Positions 9,748 to 20,900 of a stretch of 50,349 nucleotides of DNA are shown in pieces. The notes beneath the pieces are model-generated. The model was not told where the DNA came from. It made no database searches and worked only from the letters and a program-made list of their open reading frames with translations. Both the position numbers and the translations under genes were made by a program. Each line of letters begins with the position of its first letter. The stretch's first letter is position 1. Source of the DNA: Chitinophagaceae bacterium. GTDB taxonomy: Bacteria > Bacteroidota > Bacteroidia > Chitinophagales > Chitinophagaceae. The stretch lies in assembly GCA_025363075.1 (NCBI GenBank), contig JANYEP010000253.1, forward strand, positions 1-50,349, written 5' to 3'.

Positions 9748-10770
9748 ATGAGATTTGAAGCCGTTACAATTAAAGATATTGCTAAAGAATTGGGACTTTC
9801 TACTTCTACAGTTTCTCGTGCATTGCGTGATAGTTACGAAATTAGTGAAGAGACCAAAAAAGTGGTGTTGGAGTATGCCAAAAGAATTAACTATCACCCC
9901 AATCCTATTGCACTTGGATTAAAAGAAAGAAGAACGAAAAGCATAGGAGTCATTGTGTGTGAAATTGCTAATAGTTTTTTCTCGCAAGCTATCAATGGCA
10001 TTGAATCTGTGGCTTACAGCAAGGGATATAATGTAATGATTTCTCAAAGCCACGAATCGGTAGAAAGAGAAATGTTTCACCTGCAATATTTGGCTTCACG
10101 TTCCATTGATGGATTACTAATTTCAGTTTCAACCGAAACAAAAGATTTTTCCTTTTTGCACGATTTAAAACGTAGAGGAATGCCTATTGTTTTTTATGAC
10201 AGATCGGTGCCAGAAATTGATACACATAAAGTTGTTGTTGATAATGTTCAAAGTGCTTTTGAAGCTACTAAACATTTGATAAAAAAAGGGCATAGACGCA
10301 TTGCACATATTGCCAACGCAGAAAATCTTTTAATTACCCAGGAAAGGATGCAAGGGTATTTAAAAGCTCTTGCAAGTTTTGGAATTACACCAGATGAAAA
10401 ACTTATTAAACACTGTCCACACGGGGGTTTGGTGCAAAGCGAAGTTGATGATGTAATGAATCAATTATACAAATTAAAAGAAAAACCTACTGCTATTTTT
10501 GCTTCTGCAGATAAGCTTACTACAAATACTTTACGCTACTTAAATGCCAAAAAGAAAAGAGTGCCGCAGGATATGGCTTTAGTTGGGTTTTCCAATTCTG
10601 ACTTAACAGAAATGTTAAATCCACCATTAACTATTATTCGCCAACCTGCATTTGAAATGGGGCAACAAGCAATGCAATTGCTACTTGAAATGGTTGAAAG
10701 CAAAAGACCAGTTACAGATTTTAAAACTGTGAAGTTGAATGCTGAATTAATTTCAAGATCTTCTGTATAA
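9748..10770 (+). CDS. LacI family transcriptional regulator
   Basis: VTIKDIAKELGLSTSTVSRALRDSYEISEETKKVVLEYAKRINYHPN HTH plus periplasmic-binding-like domain. Confidence 0.95.
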   Translation: MRFEAVTIKDIAKELGLSTSTVSRALRDSYEISEETKKVVLEYAKRINYHPNPIALGLKERRTKSIGVIVCEIANSFFSQAINGIESVAYSKGYNVMISQSHESVEREMFHLQYLASRSIDGLLISVSTETKDFSFLHDLKRRGMPIVFYDRSVPEIDTHKVVVDNVQSAFEATKHLIKKGHRRIAHIANAENLLITQERMQGYLKALASFGITPDEKLIKHCPHGGLVQSEVDDVMNQLYKLKEKPTAIFASADKLTTNTLRYLNAKKKRVPQDMALVGFSNSDLTEMLNPPLTIIRQPAFEMGQQAMQLLLEMVESKRPVTDFKTVKLNAELISRSSV

Positions 10771-10785
10771 ATTATTAAAAAAGTA

Positions 10786-11271
10786 ATGCTCAATATTCAC
10801 ACGTTTATTTTATCATCTTTTCTCACATTGATACATCCTTTTTTTGTGAGTGTGATAGATATGAAACACAATGCAAAAGATAAAAATTTAGAAATAAGTG
10901 TTAGGGTTTTTACAGATGATGTTGAGGCTATTCTAAAGAAAAATTATCACAATGCTGTGGATTTGTCAAAGAGTACAAACAATGCAGAAGTAAATAAAAA
11001 CATTGCTCAGTATGTTCAGTCAAAATTGGCTATAAGCATTGATGGAAAGGGAAAATCGTTGCACTATATTGGCTATGAAATACAAAAAGAAAGCACTTGG
11101 ATTTATGTAGAAATAAATGATGTAGCTACCATAAAAAAGATGAACATTAATTGTAGTTTACTCTTCGATTATCAAGATAAACAAACCAATATATTTAATG
11201 TAAAAGCCAATGGCACTGAGAAGAATTACAAACTTGATTATCCAAAAAGCAGTGTAGAATTTGTTTGGTAA
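10786..11271 (+). CDS. DUF6702-like protein
   Basis: HPFFVSVIDMKHNAKDKNLEISVRVFTDDVEAILKK; recalled Bacteroidota family resemblance. Confidence 0.65.
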   Translation: MLNIHTFILSSFLTLIHPFFVSVIDMKHNAKDKNLEISVRVFTDDVEAILKKNYHNAVDLSKSTNNAEVNKNIAQYVQSKLAISIDGKGKSLHYIGYEIQKESTWIYVEINDVATIKKMNINCSLLFDYQDKQTNIFNVKANGTEKNYKLDYPKSSVEFVW

Positions 11272-11313
11272 TGGCGAGTAAAAATCTATATATAAAATCA
11301 CTAAATATTCAAT

Positions 11314-11838
11314 ATGCTTGACCCACGTTATCCTATTGGGAAATATGAACCACAGCCATTTTCTCAAAAGCAAAAGGAAGAATGGTTTGCCGATATCCAA
11401 TATTTACCAAATGAGTTAGAAGCATCTATTTTAAATTTAGATAAAATGCAACTTGATACTCCATACAGAGAAGGTGGATGGACTTTGATGCAAGTAGTGC
11501 ATCACGTTGCAGACAGTCATATGAATGCTTTAATACGCTTCAAACTGTGCTTAACCGAAGACAACCCAACCATAAAACCATATTTGGAAAATGAATGGGC
11601 AAAGTTGGATGATGTAAAAAATGTGCCTATCAATGTTTCTCTCACCATTTTATTTGGTATTCATTTACGTTGGTTAGCTACAATAAAAAATTTGCAAGAT
11701 GAAGATTGGAACAGAACTGTTATGCATCCAGAACATAATAAACAAATGACACTTTGGTATTTGCTTGGAATGTATGCCTGGCACGGTAAACATCATACTG
11801 CACATATTAAAATGTTAAGAGAAAACAAGAATTGGTAA
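11314..11838 (+). CDS. YfiT-like bacillithiol transferase / putative metal-dependent hydrolase (DinB superfamily)
   Basis: DPRYPIGKYEP, GGWTLMQVVHHVADSHMNALIRFKL, MYAWHGKHHTAHI. Confidence 0.9.
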   Translation: MLDPRYPIGKYEPQPFSQKQKEEWFADIQYLPNELEASILNLDKMQLDTPYREGGWTLMQVVHHVADSHMNALIRFKLCLTEDNPTIKPYLENEWAKLDDVKNVPINVSLTILFGIHLRWLATIKNLQDEDWNRTVMHPEHNKQMTLWYLLGMYAWHGKHHTAHIKMLRENKNW

Positions 11839-11862
11839 TTTTTTTAGATCTTACTTTATTAT

Positions 11863-12317
11863 ATGCAATCAAAAGCAGCAACACCTCAGGAATATATTGA
11901 CTCACTACCAAATGAGAGAAAGGTAATTATTTTGGCTATTCGCAATGCAATAAAAGACAATTTGCCCAAAGGATTTGAAGAAAGAATGGGCTATGGAATG
12001 TTGGCTTATGTAGTGCCTCATTCTATTTATCCAAAAGGCTATCACTGCGACCCAAAACTACCATTAGGTCTTATAATGTAGCATCACAAAAAAATCATAT
12101 CGCTATTTATCATATGGGGCTATATGGTGCAAACCCTTTGCACGATTGGTTTGTGACTGAATGGAAAAATCATTCTTCAAAAAAATTAGATATGGGTAAA
12201 TGCTGTGTTAGGTTTAAAAAAGCAGAGGATGTACCATTAAAATTGATTGAAGAATTAGCCACAAAATTAACACCAGAAAAATGGATAGGGATTTATGAAA
12301 AAATGTTAAACAGATAA
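11863..12317 (+). pseudogene. DUF1801 family protein interrupted by a -1 frameshift
   Basis: ORF 11863..12081 ends ...YHCDPKLPLGLIM*; frame of ORF 12114 extended upstream reads NVASQKNHIAIYHMGLYGA. One missing base near 12074/12075 would restore PLGLMNVASQKNHIAIYHMGLYG. Confidence 0.8.
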
Positions 12318-12375
12318 TAAAATACAGTTCGTTAAACTTTTCATTTATAAAAGTATCTACAAAATACAACTGTCA

Positions 12376-12924
12376 ATGCTTAATCACGAGGATAAACAAT
12401 TATTAATTCAATTTAAAGAAACGCACAGTAAAGAAGTAGCGTTTACTGCTATTATAAAAAAGTATCAGGAAAAATTGTATTGGCATATCAGGCGTATGGT
12501 TGTTGAACACGAAGACGCAAATGATGTATTGCAAAATATGTTTATCAAAGTGTGGAAAGGTCTTGAAAATTTTAGAGAGGATAGCCAACTTTACACTTGG
12601 CTTTATAGAATTGCAACCAATGAAAGCCTTACATTTTTGGAACAACAAAAAAGAAGATCATCCGTTAGCATTGATGAGGAAGATAGTGGTTTAAGCAATA
12701 AAGTAAAAGCAAGTGAAGGTTTTGATGCAAACAGGCTGGAATGGAAATTACAACTTGCAATTCAAAAATTGCCAGAGAAACAAAGAATAGTTTTTAATTT
12801 GCGATACTACGACGAACTTCCCTACGAAGAAATGAGTAGAATTTTAGAAACAAGTGAAGGTGCTTTAAAAGCAAGCTATCATCACGCAGCAAAAAAAGTT
12901 GAAGAATTTATTAAAAATCATTAA
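12376..12924 (+). CDS. ECF-type RNA polymerase sigma factor
   Basis: Sigma70 region 2 (DANDVLQNMFIKVWKGLENFREDSQLYTWLYRIATNESLTFLEQQKRR) and region 4 (LPEKQRIVFNLRYYDELPYEEMSRILETSEGALKASYHHAAKKVEEF). Confidence 0.93.
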   Translation: MLNHEDKQLLIQFKETHSKEVAFTAIIKKYQEKLYWHIRRMVVEHEDANDVLQNMFIKVWKGLENFREDSQLYTWLYRIATNESLTFLEQQKRRSSVSIDEEDSGLSNKVKASEGFDANRLEWKLQLAIQKLPEKQRIVFNLRYYDELPYEEMSRILETSEGALKASYHHAAKKVEEFIKNH

Positions 12925-12958
12925 ACCTAATAAAATTTAAGTTGTCCTTTAAAAGGTT

Positions 12959-13636
12959 ATGAAAAGTGAGCATAACATATTAAATCAATTAACACCCGAA
13001 AACGCTAATCCATATTCAACTCCTGTTGGATATTTTGAGGGTTTGCCGTGTTCAATTTTGAATAAAATAAATTCAAGAGAAGCTAGTTATTGTATTCCTA
13101 CAGATTATTTCAACCACCTTTCTTCGCAAATACTTCAAAAAATTAAAGAAGATGAGATTGTTGATGAGTTGGAGTTGATTGCCCCATTATTGGTTGCACT
13201 TAAAAAAGAAAATGTTTACAGTGTTCCTTCTAAATATTTTGAGACAATAAAACCAGATTTACTTCACAAAAAAACTAAAGTTGTAAGTTTAAAATGGATT
13301 AAATATGCTGTAGCAGCAAGTGTTTTAGGTGCTGTTTCAATTGGTATTTTAATAAATAACAATAGTGATAAGAAATTGCAAATTGCCTCATATCAACAGA
13401 CAATTAAAACTAATGTTGAACAGGGTTTAACTAGTATGAGCGATGATGAATTAACAAAAAATTTGGATGAGACTAAAACAATTTCCGATAACATTATTGA
13501 TGAAGTTGCCGTTTCTCCTTGGCAAAATTTGAGTGATTTGAATGAGGAAATTCAAGTGCTTAGCGATGATGAAATGAGGGATTATATAAAAGAAAATAAT
13601 ATTGAAGAAATTGAGAGGCTATCTCCAAACTCATAA
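12959..13636 (+). CDS. Hypothetical single-TM protein, candidate anti-sigma factor, with three N-terminal YF repeats
   Basis: Immediately downstream of sigma gene; one predicted TM (WIKYAVAASVLGAVSIGILI); repeats PYSTPVGYFEGL / SYCIPTDYFNHL / VYSVPSKYFETI. Confidence 0.6.
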   Translation: MKSEHNILNQLTPENANPYSTPVGYFEGLPCSILNKINSREASYCIPTDYFNHLSSQILQKIKEDEIVDELELIAPLLVALKKENVYSVPSKYFETIKPDLLHKKTKVVSLKWIKYAVAASVLGAVSIGILINNNSDKKLQIASYQQTIKTNVEQGLTSMSDDELTKNLDETKTISDNIIDEVAVSPWQNLSDLNEEIQVLSDDEMRDYIKENNIEEIERLSPNS

Positions 13637-13640
13637 AATA

Positions 13641-14192
13641 ATGAAAATGAAAAATATTTTTTTAATTGGTTTAATTCTTTTTTCGGCAAATACTTTTGCC
13701 CAAGAAGGTACTGAAACGCCTGTTAACAATGAAAATAGAGTTAAGATTGCTCAAAATATTGATGCATTAAAAATAGCATACATAACAAGAGAATTGAATT
13801 TATCTCCAGAGGAAGCTCAAAAATTTTGGCCTGTTTATAATAACTATACCAACGAATTAAAAAAAGCAAAAAATGAATTAAAACAGGATGAAGTATCTTT
13901 TGAAGAAAAGAAAGTTGGCATAATGAAAAAATACAAAGAAGAATTTAAAAAGCTTCTTAACAATGATTCAAGAGTTAATAAATGCTTTAAAGCCGAACCA
14001 GAATTTCATAAACTGTTAAAAGCAGAATGGATGAGAAGACGTGGTTTACAGCCTCAAAATCGTCAACAAGGTGGTAAACAACTTATGCAACCTGGTAAAG
14101 GTGATAATGATAAGCAAAGACCTCAAAGAAATGAACATTCGCCAGCACAAGGAGGATCGCATAATAGAGGAGAACGACCACATATTAACTGA
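13641..14192 (+). CDS. Secreted Spy/CpxP-like protein
   Basis: Signal peptide MKMKNIFLIGLILFSANTFAQ; helical region ITRELNLSPEEAQKFWPVYNNYTNELKKAK; Gln/Arg-rich tail. Start moved to Met14 of the ORF-track model. Confidence 0.6.
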   Translation: MKMKNIFLIGLILFSANTFAQEGTETPVNNENRVKIAQNIDALKIAYITRELNLSPEEAQKFWPVYNNYTNELKKAKNELKQDEVSFEEKKVGIMKKYKEEFKKLLNNDSRVNKCFKAEPEFHKLLKAEWMRRRGLQPQNRQQGGKQLMQPGKGDNDKQRPQRNEHSPAQGGSHNRGERPHIN

Positions 14193-14215
14193 TAAAATTA
14201 TAAGATTTTTTTAAT

Positions 14216-14258
14216 AAAAAGCCCTTTCAATGTAAACAAACTTGAAAGGGCTTTTTTT
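14216..14258. terminator. Bidirectional terminator between convergent genes
   Basis: AAAAAGCCCTTTCAA ... TTGAAAGGGCTTTTTTT. Confidence 0.9.
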
Positions 14259-14277
14259 ATATTTTTATGCGTAATTT

Positions 14278-14715
14278 TTATTCTTTTACTGGAGCAACGG
14301 GTGCAGCATTTTCAGGTTTTGCAGCCTCACGTTGAGCTTTTTGAATTCGTTGAAATGCTTTCAATTTTGCCTCACCCACAAGTTCTTTTAGTTTGGCATT
14401 TTTCTCGTCACTAACTTCTTTAAGTTTTGTTTTTTTTGCGTCTTCAGCAAGAGTTGTGTTATTTTTAACTTCCTTACCTTTCTTAGAAGCATCATCTAAA
14501 ATTTCTCTTGCTTTTGCTTGCTGTTCTGCCGTAAAATCAGAGTTTTGAAATGCTTGAACCAATTCTGCTTCTCTTTTAGCTTTTGCGGCTTCTTTCTCTT
14601 CTTTCGACATTTTTTTCTCTTGTTGCATTGGAGCTTTTTCTGAATTGGAAACTTGTGCTTGAGTAACAAGATTCATTGCACTAATTGCAAGTGCTGTTAC
14701 AAATAATTTTTTCAT
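14278..14715 (-). CDS. Secreted Ala/Lys/Glu-rich helical protein, Spy-like
   Basis: Signal peptide MKKLFVTALAISAMNLVTQAQ; FTAEQQAKAREILDDASKKG...KLKELVGEAKLKAFQRIQKAQRE. Confidence 0.5.
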   Translation of the reverse strand: MKKLFVTALAISAMNLVTQAQVSNSEKAPMQQEKKMSKEEKEAAKAKREAELVQAFQNSDFTAEQQAKAREILDDASKKGKEVKNNTTLAEDAKKTKLKEVSDEKNAKLKELVGEAKLKAFQRIQKAQREAAKPENAAPVAPVKE

Positions 14716-14843
14716 TTTTTTGTTTTAATTGTTTTTGATAATTTTTAGTAATAAGCAAACTAAATGCCAATTTGATTTGCTGAATTTTAGAAACTGTTAA
14801 ATATTATAAAATAGTGCCTTAGAGTACTATTAATTAATAAAAT

Positions 14844-14877
14844 AAAACCCCTCACCTTTTGTAAGGTGAAGGGTTTT
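14844..14877 (-). terminator. Terminator of the giant surface protein gene
   Basis: AAAACCCCTCACCTT-ttgt-AAGGTGAAGGGTTTT. Confidence 0.85.
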
Positions 14878-14902
14878 ATGAAACTAATAATATCTACAAA
14901 AT

Positions 14903-17900
14903 TTATTCAACTATTAATTTTTTGGTTTTCTTGCCTTCATTTGTAATAATGTTAACAAGATATAACCCTTTACTTAAATTACTGATGTCAAGTTTGTTTG
15001 AACCTAAACTTAGTGTTTGAACTTTAACTTGTTTTCCAAATAAATCAGTAACAATTATTTGTCCACCTGACTGAACATATTGTGTTACAATAGTTACAGA
15101 CCCTTTTGCAGGGTTAGGAGAAAGAGTAAAGTCAACTTCAGTTTGTGATTCAATTTGCTGAACGCCTCTTGAATTTGGACAGTTAACAACAGTTAATGTT
15201 ACAGATCTGCTATTGCTACATCCATTTGCATTTGTGAAAGCATATTTAATAGTGCTTGTTCCAAATGCAGCTAATTGAATTACAGCTAAAGTTCCAGTGC
15301 TATCAGTTGCAGTTAATACTCCAGGAACGCTACTTGTCCAATGACTAGTTCCTGAACCAGAACCTGTTGCTGGATAACCTACAACTACAAACTTGTTAGG
15401 TATACCGCTTCTGTTTAAACAATATCCACCACCTGGTCCATTTTGAGGATTAGGAGTGCCAGCAGCATATTGCATACCTGGTACACCTGGTATTGGATTT
15501 ACAGTAAGGTTTTTAGTAACAGTTTTGCTGCAACCATAAACATTAGATAATTTATACAAAATTACTGCAGGATATGAAGTACCAGCACCATATGTACCTG
15601 TTACTAAACCCGTAGAAGCATTAACACTAGCGGCATTATTTGCACTACCCCAAACACCACCAGATGTTGCATCTGACAATTGTAGCGTTGCACCAATACA
15701 AAGGCTAGTTATACTACCAGCAGAAGTAATAGCTGCTGGTACAGTTTGTTCTGCAACTACATAAACCACAGAAGAACTGTTACTACAACCATTTGAGCCA
15801 TATATTCTATAGCTAATCACAGTGCTACCATTTTTGAACGTATTCACTAAACCACTTACGTTAATTTTTGCAACTGTCGTATCGCTACTACTCCAAGCTC
15901 CTCCAGTTGTAGAATCTTTCAAGAAGTTAGATGTTCCTACAGTACAGTTTGTAGTAGTACCAGTAATTGCTTTAGGAGCAGCTAATGTAGCACCAGCAGT
16001 AATAGTCATTTGAATGCTGTTGCTATTTGATGTAGAAGCTGTTTGACAAACATTAGAAGTCGTCATAACACAATATATAACATCACCATTTTGTAGTAAA
16101 GTTGTAAGATATGCATTACTTGATCCATTTTGTTTGCTAACATTATTTACAAAGAAATTATAAGTTGGATTTGTACCACCATTTGTAGCCGTTGCAAAGA
16201 AAGCAACATTAGTTCCAGCACAAGCTGTTGTTGAACTTGATTGTAAACTAACAGATGGTGTTAAAGTTGTAATAACAGAAACTGTAGCACTGCCATTCAT
16301 TGGAGTTGAACAACCAGCATTTGATGCAGTTATTGTATATGTTCCAGCAGCGGTTTGATTACCATAACTTAATACACTTCCTGTTCCAGAGATTGAAGAA
16401 GAAGTACTACCAGTAACTAATTGATAAGTATAGCCACTTTGTGAGTTAGATAATCCAACAGGAACACCATCACCTGGGAATGAACAATATGAACCTCCGC
16501 CAGTTACATTGTAAACAGTTGCAGGATTGTAAACAGTAACAGTTGCAGTTGCTGGAGTGCCAGCACATGCACTTGACCCTGGTCCAACCGCAGTAACGCT
16601 AAATGTAACAGTTGTTGTGCTAGAAGCATTTGTTAAAGTTCCACTTATGAATGAATTGCCACTTGCAGCAATACCAGTTGCAGCACTTGTATTGTTTCTT
16701 GACCAAGTGTAAGTTGTTCCAGAAACGCTGTTTGTAGTACCTAAAGTAATTGGATTAATTGCACTACCAGAGCAAATGTTTTGAGCTGCTGGTGAAGCTG
16801 TAGCCAATGGCGTAGGATTTACAGTAACTGTTGATGTTACTGAAGATCCAGCACAAGATTGTGAGCCACTACCGTTAGCTGTAATTGTGAATGTAACAGT
16901 AATTGGAGCAGCTGTTGTATTTACTAAGTTTCCAGAAACATCTCCAGTTCCACTAGCACCAATAGTTCCACTAATATCACTTGTGTGATCTCTCGTCCAA
17001 GATAAGATTGCTGTATTATCATTAGGTGATGATAATACAATATCACTAATTGAAGTACCTGAACAAACAGTTTGGCTAGCAATACTTCTTGAAGCTGTAG
17101 GAATAGCTTGAATATCAACAGTCGCAGAAGTTGAACTAGCAGTACAACCATTGAAGCTAATATTTGCACTGTAGCTGTAATTTCCTGGTGTATTGTAAGC
17201 ATAAACAGATTGTTGACTACCTCCTGTATAAGCTGAAGTATGCCCAGCATTCAAATATAATCCAGCTGTTGGTGCCCAAACAAATGTAGGTTGTAATGTA
17301 TAGTACACTTTAACATACCAATTTTTAATAGCACCTGTATCACCTGCACCATAGTCTCTTGCAATTAATTTCCAAGTACCATTTGGCGTACTAAATAAAT
17401 CACTAAATAATGTGGTATTTGATTTAAATGCTGGAGTACCAACATTATTGTTCGCATCTGGAGCATAAACACCAACGATACCACCAGGTGTAGAATCTGC
17501 AGGCAAAAATTGTGTATTAGGGTCAGCATCTGAACTAAATACAGCATAGTTATTCACATCGCCATAATTATCAGTTGCATCACCAGCTAAGAATGCCAAA
17601 TTCAATATTTTGCCATTAGGAGCTTTTACATTAATTCCTAAATCACCAGTGAAAGTGTGAGTAATTTTCATTCCAACTTCAACTTTAGTTACTAAAGCAC
17701 CAGTTGGTACGCTATTCATAATTAAATCAGTATTTACACCACCTAAACCATTAACACCATTTGTTCCAGTACCATCTGGTATAGAAACACTGATAGCACC
17801 AGAACCTGTTGTTTGGTTTCCTGTTGCAGCTGTATAATTTGCAGTTAATTGTTGCACCCCATTTTGACAAATAGATGAACTTGTTGGAGATAAACTAACA

Positions 17901-20900
17901 ACACCTGGAGAAGCTTTAACTACTACAGTTGCAGTTGTTGCAATACCAGCACAACCATTTCCTCCAGTAGCATTAGCAGTATAAGTTAATGTTTCTGAAA
18001 TAGTTGAGGTAGATGCAAAAGAACCAGAGATACTGTTTGTGCCAGTAGTAGCACCACTAACAGCAGCATTATTTCCTGTTCTAGTCCAACTGTAAGTTGT
18101 ACCTGCAACACTATTACTATTTCCTAAAACAATTGTAGTTATAGCGTCTCCACTACAAACAGTTTGAGTTGATGGTGAAGCAGTTGTTATTGGTTGATCT
18201 AAAGTATTTAAACTACCAGAAGTTGAAGCAGAACCACCACCATTTGTAACTGTGATTACTCCACTAGGAATTGCAGTAGGAATGGTGATTGTTAATTGAG
18301 TTGATGAATTTACAGTAAATACACAACTAGCCGAACCAATTGTTACGCTATTTATACCATAAAAGTTGGTACCAGTAATTGTATATACTGAACCTTCGCA
18401 AGCACTAGTTGGGTTAGGCTCATTTACAGTTGGAGCTGGAGGAGGGTCTAATTCACCAATTAAAACATCTGTACTTGCACCAGTAGATAAACTAATACCA
18501 GTAGATGAAGAAGATGTAGCACTTGGGTTAGTAGTTGCACTTCTTAAAGACCAACCACCGCCATAAACTGAATCTGCAATTAAGTAATTAGCATTACTTG
18601 TATTACCTACAAGGTTTCCACTAACATAATTAAATGTTGGCGTAATTGAAGTAAAGCCAGTAACACCACTGTTAGAAAGGGTGTATTTTCTTGCAAGATA
18701 GTTAGTTAGGCTAATTCCAGAACGTAAATATCCTAAAGCAGCAGGAGCCCCAGCAGTTGTTTTTGCTGAAACTTTACCACCACTATTTGTAGAACCTCCA
18801 ACAAAACTCATTGAAACTGGGGTATAATTTGAAGCATCTCCAATTTCAAAAGATTTGCTTGAAGTTGCACTACCAATAGTTTTTTCTAACGTTCCATTAA
18901 TATAATTGCTACTATTTGCATTGGCAATAGCAGCACTCAATCCTAATGTTAATTTATTAGAACCAGTTGCAATTTTACCATTTGTAAGAGTTAAAAAATT
19001 ATTGACAGTAGTATTACCATTGATAGTTGCTCCATTAGCATTATTTAATGTTAAATTACCGTATGTAAGTGCTGATGAAATAGTTTGAGCAGCAGTACCA
19101 TTATATAAAACAGTACTCGCATTATCAAATGTGTAATTAGCAAACCCACTAGGAAAATTACTATTACCAACACCACCTGTAGCACCACTTAAAGTTAATG
19201 AACTATTAGAACCCAAGCTAAATGTACCACTACCACTTTGAGTTCTATTTAATTGTGTACCATTAGCAATAATTACAGATGCTCCATTACTGATTATAAA
19301 GTCATTAACTATACCAGCCATTTGAGAGTTTGTAGTCATTGTATCTGTGAATGTAACTGTTGGAGTGTTACTACTACCAATTTGTACATTACCTAATCCA
19401 TAAGTAGCAGGGTTAGCTGATGTAGCAGAAGAATTAAGTGTAACTGTCTGGCTAACAGGAGCATCAAACACAAAATTGATTAAATTACCAAAGTTTAAGA
19501 ATGATTGAGGGCCAAACACAACATCACCTTTTAAATAAATTGGCCCTAAAGTAGAACCTCCAGTACCTAAAGCAGCTGTTCTGTTACCAGTTTCACCCAT
19601 AGATACTTTACCCTCAACAGTGATTACACCTGGACCACTAACAAGGTAAACCGCATCTCCGGTTACTGTAGTACTCGCAGTTCTATTAACAGCAACAGTT
19701 GCATTACCACTTATATCAAAGCTATTGCTTTGAGTAAAAACGAATAATGTTTGAACAGCAGTACCAGTAAGTGTTTGATTAATATCCAAATTATGTATTG
19801 CTACAGGAGATTTTAAATATAAATAACAAGTTGTTGTAATAGGAACTGCCGCATTTATTTGAACATCTTCACAGGCATTAGGAGTATGTCCTAAACTCCA
19901 GTTTGAAGAATTTAGCCAGTTGTTACCAGTACCTGTAAATAAAGTTCCTATGTAACTATTCGTCGTGTAACCACTACAACTCGATGTACTTGTAGAAGTT
20001 GAAGTTGTAGCACTATTAGAACCACCAGCATTATATGCTTCTACTTTAAAATAGTAAGCAGTAGAAGCTTTTAAGTTGCCAATTAGAGTATTGGTAACAT
20101 TAGCTCCAGTAGATGTTCTATAAACCCAATCTGTACCATTTAATGAAGAATAAACGTTGTAACCAAGTTCAGTAGAAGAATTGTCTGTCCAATTTACTTG
20201 TAATGAATAAGCCGTAGGAATACTAGCGGTAACTGGTGCAGGTGCAGCAGGTGCAGCAGGAGTAACATCTAAGGTAATTTCATCTAAAAACAAGAATAAA
20301 CCGCCTTGAGCACTTGATGGAGAATTACAATAGAAACCTACATAATATGTACCAGTTGTTGGTGGTGTAAATGTAGCAGCTTGTAAAACAGCAGCAGTAT
20401 TGCTTAAACCAGCAGCATCAAATATTTTATTTGCATTTGTTTTAATAGCAGATGATTGAGACGCACCATAATAGATTTGCAAGTTTTCACCACCATTTGT
20501 TAATGCATTTTGTAAGAAACTCAATGTATAACTTTGACCTGCAACAAGTTGCACCCCTGGCATAAATGCCCAGTCATTTGCAGCAACGGTAGTTGTAGTT
20601 GAATTTGCTGAATATCTCAATGCTCTTGGATTTGTTAATCCACTTACACGGCTATCAATATTACTTGAAGTCCAAGTGATACCATCTCCATTAGCATCTT
20701 CTACTAACCAACAAGTTGGTAAAGCACTTGATATCGTTGCATCAAAATTTTGATAAACAGGTACATTAACAGCACCACAACCAGTAGTAACATTACCTGT
20801 TACATAGCTACTATAACAACCATTATTAGAACGAATTCTGTAATAATATTTTGTATTAAAGTTCAAGCCACTAACACTTTTCGATAATTGGTTTATGCTA

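Noticed and set aside
16924-17547. Overlapping minus-strand ORFs (108 and 60 aa) within the giant gene
   Set aside because: Out-of-frame Leu/Val-rich translations of the repeat region; no RBS or homology.
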